Below the pieces are notes generated by a model. The model was not told the origin of the DNA, did not search any database, and saw only the letters and a program-made list of their open reading frames with translations. From LLD-282 sp964395835 (lineage in GTDB: Bacteria > Pseudomonadota > Gammaproteobacteria > Berkiellales > Berkiellaceae), in contig CAYNBJ010000010.1 in assembly GCA_964395835.1 (NCBI GenBank), positions 1-31,413 of the forward strand: DNA of 31,413 nucleotides. The letters run 5' to 3'. Below, piece by piece: positions 16,271 to 23,609 of the stretch; position 1 is the first letter of the stretch, and each line of letters opens with the position of its first letter. A program made the position numbers and the translations under genes.

Positions 16271-16911
16271 TGTTTAAAGGCAAATTGTGGAGTCAAGACC
16301 AAATCCATCCGACATTATGGCGATATGAGATTTATGTCGATCAGGGACATAAGTTTAGTTCTGGGCAATATGTTCGGATCACAGTGCAAGAAAGTGCGAC
16401 AGTAGTCGGATTTTTTTCGATAGCGTCTCATCCCACAACTTTGCCTTTTCTTGTTTTCTATACGCGTAAACCTTGGACTTACCCCTTAGGGACTGTGTTT
16501 TTTCTCTCGGACGCTCAGGGACAAATGACCTTTGTTGATTTTAGCTCATATGCTTTAATTGCTGCTGGAACCGGGATCACCCCATTTCTCTCTTTGATAC
16601 AAGAGTTTTCTTTGAAAAAACAAGAAAATTGGCGTCTTTTATGGGTGATTGGCACACAAGACGATCTGATTCTTTTGAAGGATTTAGATATGCAATTGCG
16701 TGCGAAGATCCATCCTTTTTTGCATGATGGCCTTGATGATCAAAAATTAACAGATGCTCTGTCTCTGTTTTTTGCATTAGGAGCATCTGAAAGACTGTAT
16801 CTTGCTGGTTCTTATGCGTTTATTGATAAAATCGGGCAATTTCTTTTACAAGAAAAGATTTATAGCCACGAGCAACTTTTTTCTGATCTCAAAAAGTTTT
16901 CTTCAGATTAA
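16270..16911 (+). CDS. Ferredoxin-NADP reductase-like flavoprotein (213 aa)
   Basis: The FAD-domain strand GQYVRITV and a SIAS segment are present, followed by the nucleotide-domain signature ALIAAGTGITPFLSLIQ (~98-114) and RLLWVIGTQDDLI, the usual order in FNR-family reductases. It could pass electrons between NAD(P)H and the ferredoxins encoded nearby. The RxY(S/T) motif that contacts FAD is changed to GFFS (near residue 48), and at 213 aa the protein is short compared with ~250. Flavin binding may therefore be altered. Its ATG shares an A with the rho stop (TAATG), an unusual partner. The 3' end converges with ctpA about 84 bp away, without an intrinsic terminator. Confidence 0.7.
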   Translation: MFKGKLWSQDQIHPTLWRYEIYVDQGHKFSSGQYVRITVQESATVVGFFSIASHPTTLPFLVFYTRKPWTYPLGTVFFLSDAQGQMTFVDFSSYALIAAGTGITPFLSLIQEFSLKKQENWRLLWVIGTQDDLILLKDLDMQLRAKIHPFLHDGLDDQKLTDALSLFFALGASERLYLAGSYAFIDKIGQFLLQEKIYSHEQLFSDLKKFSSD

Positions 16912-17008
16912 AGATCGTGCTGATCCGATCGCGATCATCGAGCTCAAGCTTATGATGTTTTAGATAGTCAAAGACGGAATGAATGTAGGGTATTTTACGA
17001 GTTTTCAT
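16889..17008 (-). CDS. Possible small protein (39 aa) overlapping the ctpA stop
   Basis: An ATG frame starts within the last codons of ctpA (14-bp overlap, shifted frame) and spans the whole gap to the reductase-like gene, overlapping that gene's 3' end by 23 bp on the opposite strand. The sequence (MKTRKIPYIHSVFDYLKHHK then LELDDRDRISTIFNLKKTF) is charged, helical and compositionally protein-like. No strong Shine-Dalgarno is seen; expression would rely on coupling to ctpA. No family is recognised. Confidence 0.3.
   Translation of the reverse strand: MKTRKIPYIHSVFDYLKHHKLELDDRDRISTIFNLKKTF
16913..16936. other. Cluster of four GATC sites with a 10-bp palindrome
   Basis: GATC occurs at 16913, 16922, 16927 and 16933, four in 24 bp; the last two form the perfect palindrome GATCGCGATC (16927-16936). 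This is between two convergent genes, in a genome that encodes a Dam-type methylase. It may be a methylation-sensitive binding site or a by-product of the small frame that crosses it. Confidence 0.45.
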
Positions 17009-18287
17009 CTTGATATTTTCGATGATGGATATCTTTTAATGGATCGTATTTTGTTTTTTCAATTTTGAGTGCACTGAGAATACCGCGTGCTTGCACTAAA
17101 AAGGGATCGTCAATTGCATCCCATTCAGAGAGAGTGGCAATTGTATTAAAAGATTCATTGCCTTTCAGATGTTTAGGAAGGCTCTTTTCACTGATGATCA
17201 TCAAAGAGTCTTCTTTTGGTTTTACCCATTCACCGTAAACCGTAATGTCGGGTTGAATGCCGCTTGCCTGAATGCTTCTTCCTTGTGGTGTATAGTATCG
17301 AGCGCACGTCATCTTCAATAAATTATTTTGAATTGGGAGTACAGTCTGCACTGAGCCTTTTCCAAAAGATCGTTCTCCTATAATAATAGCTCTTCCGTAA
17401 TCCTGCAGTGCTCCGGCTAAAATCTCTGATGCTGATGCCGATCCATGATTGATGAGAATGACAATCGGAAGGTTTTTCGTTGTGTCACAGCCTTCAATAT
17501 AATGGGCGATGTTGAAAGACACCTCTCTGCCCTTTGAGTAAACAATTTTATTTTCAAAGGATGGATAATTTTTTGCGCAAAAATCTTTTTCTAAGAAGAA
17601 ATTTGCAATTGTTGTTGCGCTTTGTACAAGTCCACCGGGATTGTTTCTGAGGTCTAAAATGAGACCATCAATTTCTTGAAGCATGACTGGATTGAGGGCT
17701 GTGAAAACCTCTTGTGCAGTGCCATGGATAAATCGGTTTATGCGCATATATCCTATTTGATCTATTTTTTTGTAAGTGACTGTTTTTTCTTCAAGCCATT
17801 CGCGAGTCAATGCAATTGTTTCTGGTTTTTGTGCATTTTTGCGTAAAACTACAAGTTTTACAGAGGTCCCTACAGGGCCTTTCATCATGGATGCAGCTTC
17901 TTCTAGAGAGAGTCCTTTTGCCCATGTGTTATTGATCATTAAAATTTTATCGTGTGCTTTGAGATGATTGTCGTATGCAGGAGATTCAGATAAGACCGAC
18001 ATAATTTCTAAATTTTCTCCATCATGAGAAAATTCAATACCTATCCCTGTAAAATCATTTTGTAAAAAAGATGGTTCTGATTCATTGCTAATCAGATATG
18101 CAGAGTGAGGGTCGAGTTTTGAAACCATACCACTAATTGCATGATCAATTAATGTTCTTTCATCTATTTCTTCGATATACATATTTTTAATTGTCTCATA
18201 GACTTCCACAAATGCATCAATCTCCTTATAAGGGATAGCATAGGTATTGGATATAAGTAGGAGAGAAATCAATCCAAGAAAGGGCAT
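16995..18287 (-). CDS. ctpA: C-terminal processing peptidase, S41 family (CtpA, 430 aa)
   Basis: A signal peptide (residues 1-17, cleavage after NTYA) places it in the periplasm. A helical N-domain with DPHSAYL precedes a PDZ domain (~78-150; FTGIGIEF, AHDKILMINN, GPVGTSVKL). The peptidase core has LDLRNNPGGL, the nucleophile Ser285 in GSASASEI, and the general base Lys310 in SFGKGSVQ, with YYTPQGRSIQASGIQPD at the end. The 25-residue Ser-Lys spacing equals that of E. coli Prc. It degrades or trims exported proteins from their C-termini; in alphaproteobacteria it is linked to envelope maintenance. It is monocistronic unless the 39-aa frame at its 3' end is real. A terminator of the upstream secB transcript (18338-18372) precedes it. 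Confidence 0.95.
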   Translation of the reverse strand: MPFLGLISLLLISNTYAIPYKEIDAFVEVYETIKNMYIEEIDERTLIDHAISGMVSKLDPHSAYLISNESEPSFLQNDFTGIGIEFSHDGENLEIMSVLSESPAYDNHLKAHDKILMINNTWAKGLSLEEAASMMKGPVGTSVKLVVLRKNAQKPETIALTREWLEEKTVTYKKIDQIGYMRINRFIHGTAQEVFTALNPVMLQEIDGLILDLRNNPGGLVQSATTIANFFLEKDFCAKNYPSFENKIVYSKGREVSFNIAHYIEGCDTTKNLPIVILINHGSASASEILAGALQDYGRAIIIGERSFGKGSVQTVLPIQNNLLKMTCARYYTPQGRSIQASGIQPDITVYGEWVKPKEDSLMIISEKSLPKHLKGNESFNTIATLSEWDAIDDPFLVQARGILSALKIEKTKYDPLKDIHHRKYQDENS

Positions 18288-18337
18288 ATCATTTTTAAAA
18301 GAGGGGATAATATTTAGTATAGGGGATTGTCAAAATA

Positions 18338-18372
18338 AAAAGCCTTTTTGCGGTGTATGCAAAAAGGCTTTT
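18338..18372 (-). terminator. Terminator of the grxC-secB transcript
   Basis: A 14-bp perfect stem (18338-18351 with 18359-18372) with a 7-nt loop lies 30 bp past the secB stop. Read on the minus strand the stem ends in GGCTTTTT then ATTTTG, an intrinsic terminator. It separates secB from ctpA. Confidence 0.85.
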
Positions 18373-18402
18373 GGTCTGACATGAAATTGAAAAACAATAG
18401 GA

Positions 18403-18825
18403 TTATTTTTGTTTTTTCTTTTCTTGATAGTAAGCATCAAAATTAATCGGTGCCAAAAGAAGTTGATGAAATCCAGATTTCACGACAACATCTGCAATGA
18501 CTTCACGTGCAAAAGGATAAATTGCTTCCATGCCGACTGTTTCAAGGAGTTGTTCAACTTGATCAGCAGGGACATTTGAGAGAGTAAAAATTCCTGCTTG
18601 ATCAACTTCACAGACAAAAGCCACTTGCTCTGTGCACTTGACAGTTGCTGTAATGCGAATAGATGCTTCCCAGAAATCTTCTTCGAGATGGCGGTGAGCT
18701 GTTTTGAGGTCTACAGAAAGCTCAGGATTCCAATTTTTGAAGATTTCAGGAGAGTTAGGGCACTCCATAGAAAGATTTTTTAAAAAAATGCGTTGAATTG
18801 CAAAATGTGGTTTTTTTTCTTCCAT
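18403..18825 (-). CDS. secB: Protein-export chaperone SecB (140 aa)
   Basis: It holds secretory preproteins unfolded and delivers them to SecA. Characteristic segments are FAIQRIFLKNLSMECPNSP near the N-terminus, VAFVCEVDQAGIF, and a C-terminal part with AIYPFAREVIADVVVKSGF and LLLAPINFDAYY, the SecB fold core. AAAGGAG lies 8 nt before the ATG. It follows grxC by 13 bp in one transcript ending at the 18338-18372 terminator. Length is slightly below the ~155 aa typical of the family, with a Lys-rich tail. Confidence 0.96.
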   Translation of the reverse strand: MEEKKPHFAIQRIFLKNLSMECPNSPEIFKNWNPELSVDLKTAHRHLEEDFWEASIRITATVKCTEQVAFVCEVDQAGIFTLSNVPADQVEQLLETVGMEAIYPFAREVIADVVVKSGFHQLLLAPINFDAYYQEKKKQK

Positions 18826-18838
18826 AATATAAACTCCT

Positions 18839-19093
18839 TTAAAAGTTTCCGATAATCTGATCTAGGCGTCCTTGAGCATCAAAAGAATAAAGATCGTCTG
18901 ATCCGCCAATATGCTGTCCATTGATAAAAATTTGAGGGACTGTCTTGCGACCTTGCGAGCGGGAAAGCATCACAGTGATTTCATCAGGATGTTCACTCAG
19001 ATTAATTTCTGTATAGTGAAGATTCTTTTTTATTAAAAGATCTATAGCTCGATCGCAGTAAAAACAGCCATTTTTGGTATAGATCTCTATCAT
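18839..19093 (-). CDS. grxC: Glutaredoxin 3 (GrxC, 84 aa)
   Basis: A monomeric dithiol glutaredoxin: IEIYTKNGCFYCDRA has the active-site CFYC (Cys9 and Cys12 from this start), then RKTVPQIFINGQHIGGSDDL with the cis-Pro TVP and glutathione-binding GGSDD. It reduces protein disulfides with glutathione. The start at 19093 (MIEIYTKNG) matches the family; an in-frame ATG at 19135 would add 14 residues (98 aa). Neither has a strong Shine-Dalgarno. secB follows in the same transcript. Downstream Fe-S and redox genes in the window fit the same physiology. Confidence 0.92.
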   Translation of the reverse strand: MIEIYTKNGCFYCDRAIDLLIKKNLHYTEINLSEHPDEITVMLSRSQGRKTVPQIFINGQHIGGSDDLYSFDAQGRLDQIIGNF

Positions 19094-19186
19094 AGGCTGC
19101 TTTATCTCTGGGGTCTCTGAAGGAGTCATAATCATCTCAATTTTAGCTTTAAATAAAGAACTACGATTTATTGTGCCAAAAGTTTC

Positions 19187-19696
19187 TTATGAAAAGCAAA
19201 TATCAAACGGCATCTTAGATTTTAAATGTATTTGACGCGCAGCCTCATAAGCAACTATTGCAACAGAGTTTGAAAGATTCAGCGATCGTGCCTGTTGGCT
19301 CATCGGAATGCGAACATGATGTTGGCATAAATTCAAGGTGGCTTCATCTAAGCCGCGTGTTTCAGGGCCAAAAAGCAAGTAATCGCCATCTTCAAAAACG
19401 AAGTCCCATAAGCTTGTGTTTTTTTTCGAGCTCAGTGCGATGAGGCGTCGAGGTGTGCGCTGTTGTAAAAAATCATTGATATTTTTGTAATGAAAGACTG
19501 CGCAAAGATCATGATAATCAAGACCTGCTCTTTTTAATCCTTTGTCATCAATCGAAAAACCCAAAGGATGAATGAGATGCAAGGACGTGTTTAGACAGGC
19601 GCTCAGACGAATAATATTTCCTGTATTAGCAGGAATTTCTGGTTCATATAACACAATGGGGAGTGTTGGAAGATCAAGCGATGGATATAAGGCCAT
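19187..19696 (-). CDS. trmL: tRNA (cytidine/uridine-34 2'-O)-methyltransferase TrmL (169 aa)
   Basis: A minimal SPOUT methyltransferase. The N-terminal LYEPEIPANTGNIIR, central LLFGPETRGL and C-terminal IPMSQQARSLNLSNSVAIVAYEAARQ region form the knotted SAM site typical of TrmL (YibK). It methylates the wobble-position ribose of certain leucine tRNAs, using SAM. Length matches the ~155-170-aa family. The gene is transcribed toward grxC but ends about 50 bp before it; co-transcription is possible. A divergent lipoprotein gene starts 72 bp away. Confidence 0.94.
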   Translation of the reverse strand: MALYPSLDLPTLPIVLYEPEIPANTGNIIRLSACLNTSLHLIHPLGFSIDDKGLKRAGLDYHDLCAVFHYKNINDFLQQRTPRRLIALSSKKNTSLWDFVFEDGDYLLFGPETRGLDEATLNLCQHHVRIPMSQQARSLNLSNSVAIVAYEAARQIHLKSKMPFDICFS

Positions 19697-19768
19697 AATA
19701 TGACAATTTTTTATAATGTTCTATCATTTTACATGATTATGATTGATATCTAATATATGGGGCTATTT

Positions 19769-20485
19769 ATGAAAAAGTATCTAACATGGACCTTAGTTGC
19801 AGCCACGCTGACTTTGGGCGGATGTAAAAGTCTTCAAGATTATTTGAATGAGAGTGAAGCGCCTGCTGATTCAGCTGTATCTGTCACTCAAAAAGCAGCG
19901 ACTACTGAAGAAAAAATGCAAAAAAAAGATATGAAAAAAACTGAGATTAAAAAAGTTTCATACTCCAGTGTCTCTGAAGATTCGAAAGATCAGAAAACAG
20001 AACTCAGCAATCCTAAAGATGAGACTGTGAAAAAAAATAATGATGCTCAGGCTGATGAGAATACAATAAAAAAAGTCTCTGATACTTATCAGGATAAGAA
20101 AAAAGATGAAAAGACCAAGAAGCCTGCTGAGACTCAGCAAGATGGTTCTAAAATTAAAAAAGTTGCTGACTCAAGTGCAGAAAAAAAAGCTGATGCAAGT
20201 GTAGACAAGAAAAAAGATGAAAAGACAAAAAAGTCTTCTGAAGTCCAGGCTGTTTCTCAAAAAATCAAAAAGGTTTCTGAAGAGCCAGTAGAAGATGCTA
20301 CAAAAGAAGATAAAGCAAAAAAGCCATCTGATGTACAACCTGTCGGGTATAAAGCAAAGTTACAGAGGGTCACAGATGAATGTGCGGATTCTAAAAAAAC
20401 CGAAGCTAAAGATGTTAATAAAAAACCGGCTGATCCTGAAAAAAACGATGAAGATCTGACACAGGCTTTAGAAAGCGCTTATTAA
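19769..20485 (+). CDS. Lysine-rich repeat lipoprotein of unknown function (238 aa)
   Basis: The start at 19769 gives MKKYLTWTLVAATLTLGGC, a lipoprotein signal peptide with the lipid-anchored Cys19; GGGG lies 6 nt upstream. The mature part is almost all Lys, Asp, Glu, Ser, Thr and Pro with no hydrophobic core, so it is probably extended or disordered. It contains four to five degenerate units of about 30-36 residues, each opening with (I/L)(K/Q)(K/R)V and containing KKDEKTKK(P/S) and (A/S)E(T/V)Q. It may span the periplasm, bind an anionic polymer, or be surface-exposed; none is shown. A TATAAT at 19712-19717 may be its -10. A strong terminator follows (20521-20554). No homolog is recognised. 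Confidence 0.75.
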   Translation: MKKYLTWTLVAATLTLGGCKSLQDYLNESEAPADSAVSVTQKAATTEEKMQKKDMKKTEIKKVSYSSVSEDSKDQKTELSNPKDETVKKNNDAQADENTIKKVSDTYQDKKKDEKTKKPAETQQDGSKIKKVADSSAEKKADASVDKKKDEKTKKSSEVQAVSQKIKKVSEEPVEDATKEDKAKKPSDVQPVGYKAKLQRVTDECADSKKTEAKDVNKKPADPEKNDEDLTQALESAY

Positions 20486-20520
20486 TAGTGATTTGTTGAA
20501 TTATTTTTGTATTCCATGAG

Positions 20521-20554
20521 AAAATAGGGAAGATGTCTCTTCCCTATTTTTTTT
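20521..20554 (+). terminator. Strong intrinsic terminator after the lipoprotein gene, abutting truA
   Basis: A 13-bp perfect stem (20521-20533 with 20538-20550), a TGTC loop and eight Ts up to 20554. The truA start codon GTG is at 20555. It ends the lipoprotein transcript 36 nt after its stop and at the same time occupies the entire space where a truA leader should be. Confidence 0.9.
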
Positions 20555-21394
20555 GTGTTTTATCTTGTTGCGCTTATTAATTATCAGGGCCAGTATACGC
20601 ATGGCTTTCAAAAACAATTCGGTCAACATTTTGAAACGATTGAAAATTATATACTCAATGCAATAGAAAGTTTTTGCGGCGAACGGCCAGAAAATATTGA
20701 TTGCGCTGGACGAACAGATAAGGGTGTCCATGCTATCAATCAGGTGATCGGGTTTGATATCTCTATTCAGAGGCTGCCTGCACGTTGGGTGACAGGTTTA
20801 AATCATTTTTTACCTGAATTTATTTCTGTTCAAAGTGTTCGTTTTTTTGAAAGTTCAAAAACTTTTCATCCAAGATTTTCAGCACAAAGCAGAACTTATC
20901 GATATTACTTTTTATCAACAGCACATCGTTCCTTAGCTCAGATTTTTCCTAGAATACCTAAGCATTATGATTTCGAACTGCTGCAGCGTTGCGCAGAGTT
21001 TATTAAAGGCCCTAAAAACTTTTCTGCTTTTCAGGGAGGGAGCTGTCAAGCACAATCAACACAAAAAACATGTTTGCATGCGCAGTGGAGCCAACAAGGC
21101 CCATTGCTTATTTTTGATATTCAGGCGAATGCTTTTTTGCAACATATGGTGCGTTACTTGGTGGGCTCCCAGGTGGCAGTCGCTCTTGGTGAGAAAGATC
21201 TTACTTGGTTCACCAGCCTCTTTCAGTCTCAAGCAAGAGCACAGGATTATTGCGCAGAGCCATCTGGCCTTTATCTCTGTGATGTGCAATATGCACAAGA
21301 GCTGGAAAGGTATTTGAATAAAAAAACACAAGAGAGTTACCCTTGGTTTGATCAACGTTCTTGGGGGCCTAGTTTAGGCCAAAACGATCTTTAA
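20555..21394 (+). CDS. truA: tRNA pseudouridine synthase TruA (279 aa)
   Basis: It makes pseudouridine at positions 38-40 of the tRNA anticodon arm. CAGRTDKGVHAINQV contains the catalytic Asp55. FHPRFSAQSRTYRYYFL and the C-terminal FLQHMVRYLVG with the ALGEK segment are family signatures. Length is near the ~260-aa norm. The only plausible start is GTG 20555; no other in-frame initiator lies between it and an upstream TAG, and residues 2-12 (FYLVALINYQG) form the first family strand. No Shine-Dalgarno exists because the preceding bases are a terminator hairpin. The 3' end overlaps the convergent helicase gene by 26 bp. Confidence 0.93.
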   Translation: MFYLVALINYQGQYTHGFQKQFGQHFETIENYILNAIESFCGERPENIDCAGRTDKGVHAINQVIGFDISIQRLPARWVTGLNHFLPEFISVQSVRFFESSKTFHPRFSAQSRTYRYYFLSTAHRSLAQIFPRIPKHYDFELLQRCAEFIKGPKNFSAFQGGSCQAQSTQKTCLHAQWSQQGPLLIFDIQANAFLQHMVRYLVGSQVAVALGEKDLTWFTSLFQSQARAQDYCAEPSGLYLCDVQYAQELERYLNKKTQESYPWFDQRSWGPSLGQNDL

Positions 21395-23333
21395 GATCTT
21401 GCCAGGAAGAAAGTTTTTGATGTGTTTCAGATTTTTCCAGCCCCTCAGAGAGCTCATCGAGAAAGCGACTTTTTAAAAGGCGCTCTTGGTTTTTATCAAA
21501 ATGAGAATAGCTCAGCGTTAGACTTTCTTTAGCGCGAGTCAGTGCTACATAAAAGAGTCGTCTTTCTTCTTCAAGATTGTCTTCGGTATAGGGCAGCGAT
21601 CCTTCATTACAGCCAATAACATAGACACCATCAAATTCTAATCCTTTGACTGAATGGATGGTGCCTAGAATGATGCGCGATCCATCATCGTTTTTCTTTT
21701 CTAGACGGTCTAAGATTTGAATTTTTCTGATGATATCATCTAAATCTGGATTTTTTTCAAAATGAATTTTGAGCCATCTGATAAAATCAGCAAGATCTCG
21801 TTTATCTCGAGCAGCGCCTTTTTGATGAGGATTTTGATCTTCGATCCAGGCGTCATACTCTATATCTTTTACGAGCCTATCAATCCATTCTATGGACTGT
21901 TGCTCTCGATAGGATTTTTGATAAAAGCGAATCAGTTTTTCGAAGGATTCAAATTTTTTTATAGATCCCTGATCTTGGCTTGCTAAAAATCGTAATTCTG
22001 TGATTGCTTTGAAAAGGGGAATATGATGCTCGATAGAATATTGTGCAATCTCTGCGATTTTTTTCGGCCCAATTTGCCTTTTAGGAATATTAATAATTTT
22101 TTTAAATGCCAGATCATCATATGGATTTGCAATGAGTCTGAGATAGCAAAGAAAATTCGATACGACTTCTTTTTCAAAGAGCGATGTCCCTCCTAAAAAA
22201 AAATAAGAGATGCCTTTTTGACGAAGTGCTTTTTCGATTTCTAGGCCTTGAAAATTGGTGCGAAATAAAATGGCTTGGGTTTTCAGTTGATATTTATGTT
22301 GTTCAATTTTTAAGAGAGTTTTTTCCACTTCTTCTTCAAAATTTGCCGATTCGCGAATTTCGACGCAATCTGGCTTTCCCTCCCTTGTCGACCAGAGCTT
22401 TTTTTGAAAAAGATGTGAATTTTTTGCGATGAGATGATTTGCAGCTGATAAAATCTGTTTAGTGCATCGGTAATTTTCTTGGAGTTTTAGGATTTTTAGA
22501 TCTGGAAAATCTTGTGTGAGCATGGATAAATTTGCACTATGAGCCCCTCGCCATCCATAAATGGATTGATCGTCATCACCAACAGCTGTGAATCTGCCTT
22601 GATATTGCAAAGCGGAAAAAAAATGATATTGAATCAGATTGGTGTCTTGATATTCATCAATAAAAACATAATCCCATATTTTATGAATTTCTTTTTGAAT
22701 TTCAGGTTGTATGACAAGCTTGAAGCTTAAAAAAACCAAGTCATCTAAATCGATACAGTTCATTTTTTGCATGACCGCTTGATACTGCTGAAAAGCATTT
22801 ACGTTGTCGGGATCGTTTTTAATTTGCTCTGGAACAGATATCCAATCTGGGAACTGCTTAATTTGAGAAATGATATGGGATGTTTCTTTGATTTTTTCAC
22901 TTTCATCTAAACATAAAATTTGTTGGAGGATATGGTACTTATCGCTTTGATGAATAAGAGAAAAGTTCTGATGCAGCCCCACATGTTCTCCAAATTTTTT
23001 TAAAAGATCTAATCCTAGACGATGAAAGGTCATCATCTGCGCATTTCTAGGGGATATTTTTAAACACAAGAGACGCTCTTTCATTTCCTTGGCGGCTTTA
23101 TTTGTGAACGTCAATCCTAATATGCGATGAGCAGAACCACTGTGTATCAAATGATGAATTTTTTGACAGATCGTCCATGTTTTGCCTGTGCCTGCGCCTG
23201 CAATGACTAGGACAGGATCGTTGACGGAGAGAATAACAGCGCGTTGTTCGCAGTTTGGAGTCACAAAATGCTTTTTTAAAATTTCATCTTCTTTTATTTT
23301 AACAAAGCATTTCATAAGAAGACAGAAAGTCAT
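21369..23333 (-). CDS. UvrD/PcrA/Rep-family superfamily 1 DNA helicase (654 aa)
   Basis: All SF1A motifs are present: Q motif TPNCEQRAV (~25-33), Walker A AGAGTGKT (45-52), LTFTNKAAKEMKER, Walker B DEYQDTN, GDDDQSIYGWRGA (motif III), QENYRCTKQIL (IV), TIHSVKGLEFDGVYVIG (V) and FYVALTRAKESL (VI). It translocates 3'-5' on single-stranded DNA and acts in repair or replication restart. At 654 aa it lacks the C-terminal extension of ~720-aa UvrD, so a Rep- or short UvrD-like role is open. The ATG at 23333 has AAAGG 6-7 nt upstream; a small inverted repeat (23346-23362) sits next to that Shine-Dalgarno. It is monocistronic, converging with truA. Confidence 0.94.
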   Translation of the reverse strand: MTFCLLMKCFVKIKEDEILKKHFVTPNCEQRAVILSVNDPVLVIAGAGTGKTWTICQKIHHLIHSGSAHRILGLTFTNKAAKEMKERLLCLKISPRNAQMMTFHRLGLDLLKKFGEHVGLHQNFSLIHQSDKYHILQQILCLDESEKIKETSHIISQIKQFPDWISVPEQIKNDPDNVNAFQQYQAVMQKMNCIDLDDLVFLSFKLVIQPEIQKEIHKIWDYVFIDEYQDTNLIQYHFFSALQYQGRFTAVGDDDQSIYGWRGAHSANLSMLTQDFPDLKILKLQENYRCTKQILSAANHLIAKNSHLFQKKLWSTREGKPDCVEIRESANFEEEVEKTLLKIEQHKYQLKTQAILFRTNFQGLEIEKALRQKGISYFFLGGTSLFEKEVVSNFLCYLRLIANPYDDLAFKKIINIPKRQIGPKKIAEIAQYSIEHHIPLFKAITELRFLASQDQGSIKKFESFEKLIRFYQKSYREQQSIEWIDRLVKDIEYDAWIEDQNPHQKGAARDKRDLADFIRWLKIHFEKNPDLDDIIRKIQILDRLEKKNDDGSRIILGTIHSVKGLEFDGVYVIGCNEGSLPYTEDNLEEERRLFYVALTRAKESLTLSYSHFDKNQERLLKSRFLDELSEGLEKSETHQKLSSWQDLKDRFGLN

Positions 23334-23609
23334 CTAGAACCTTTGCACTTCATGTGGAAGTGTGATCGTGATGCTTGGTTCAAGCTCAATATTATTTTGC
23401 GGCCATAGTGTTTTGTGGGATTTAGTTGTGAAAACATAGAGGATATGCCTGTTTGATTCGCTCGAATTCTTGAGTGTGCTGGGTTCAAATTTTTATTGTG
23501 TGTATATTCATTTTTAAATCATACGCAAGAGCTGTAGAAAATCTTGAAAGCTATACAAGAAAAGTCATAAAAAACATGGTACAATCAAAAAAACAAAAAA
23601 AATTCTATT

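Noticed and set aside
21056..21355. 99-aa minus-strand frame inside truA
   Set aside because: Shadow of truA; Cys/Leu-rich with no motif.
23544..23585. Promoter for the APC transporter (TTGAAA and TACAAT elements)
   Set aside because: Spacing between the elements is wrong (30 bp), and alternatives with correct spacing match consensus poorly.
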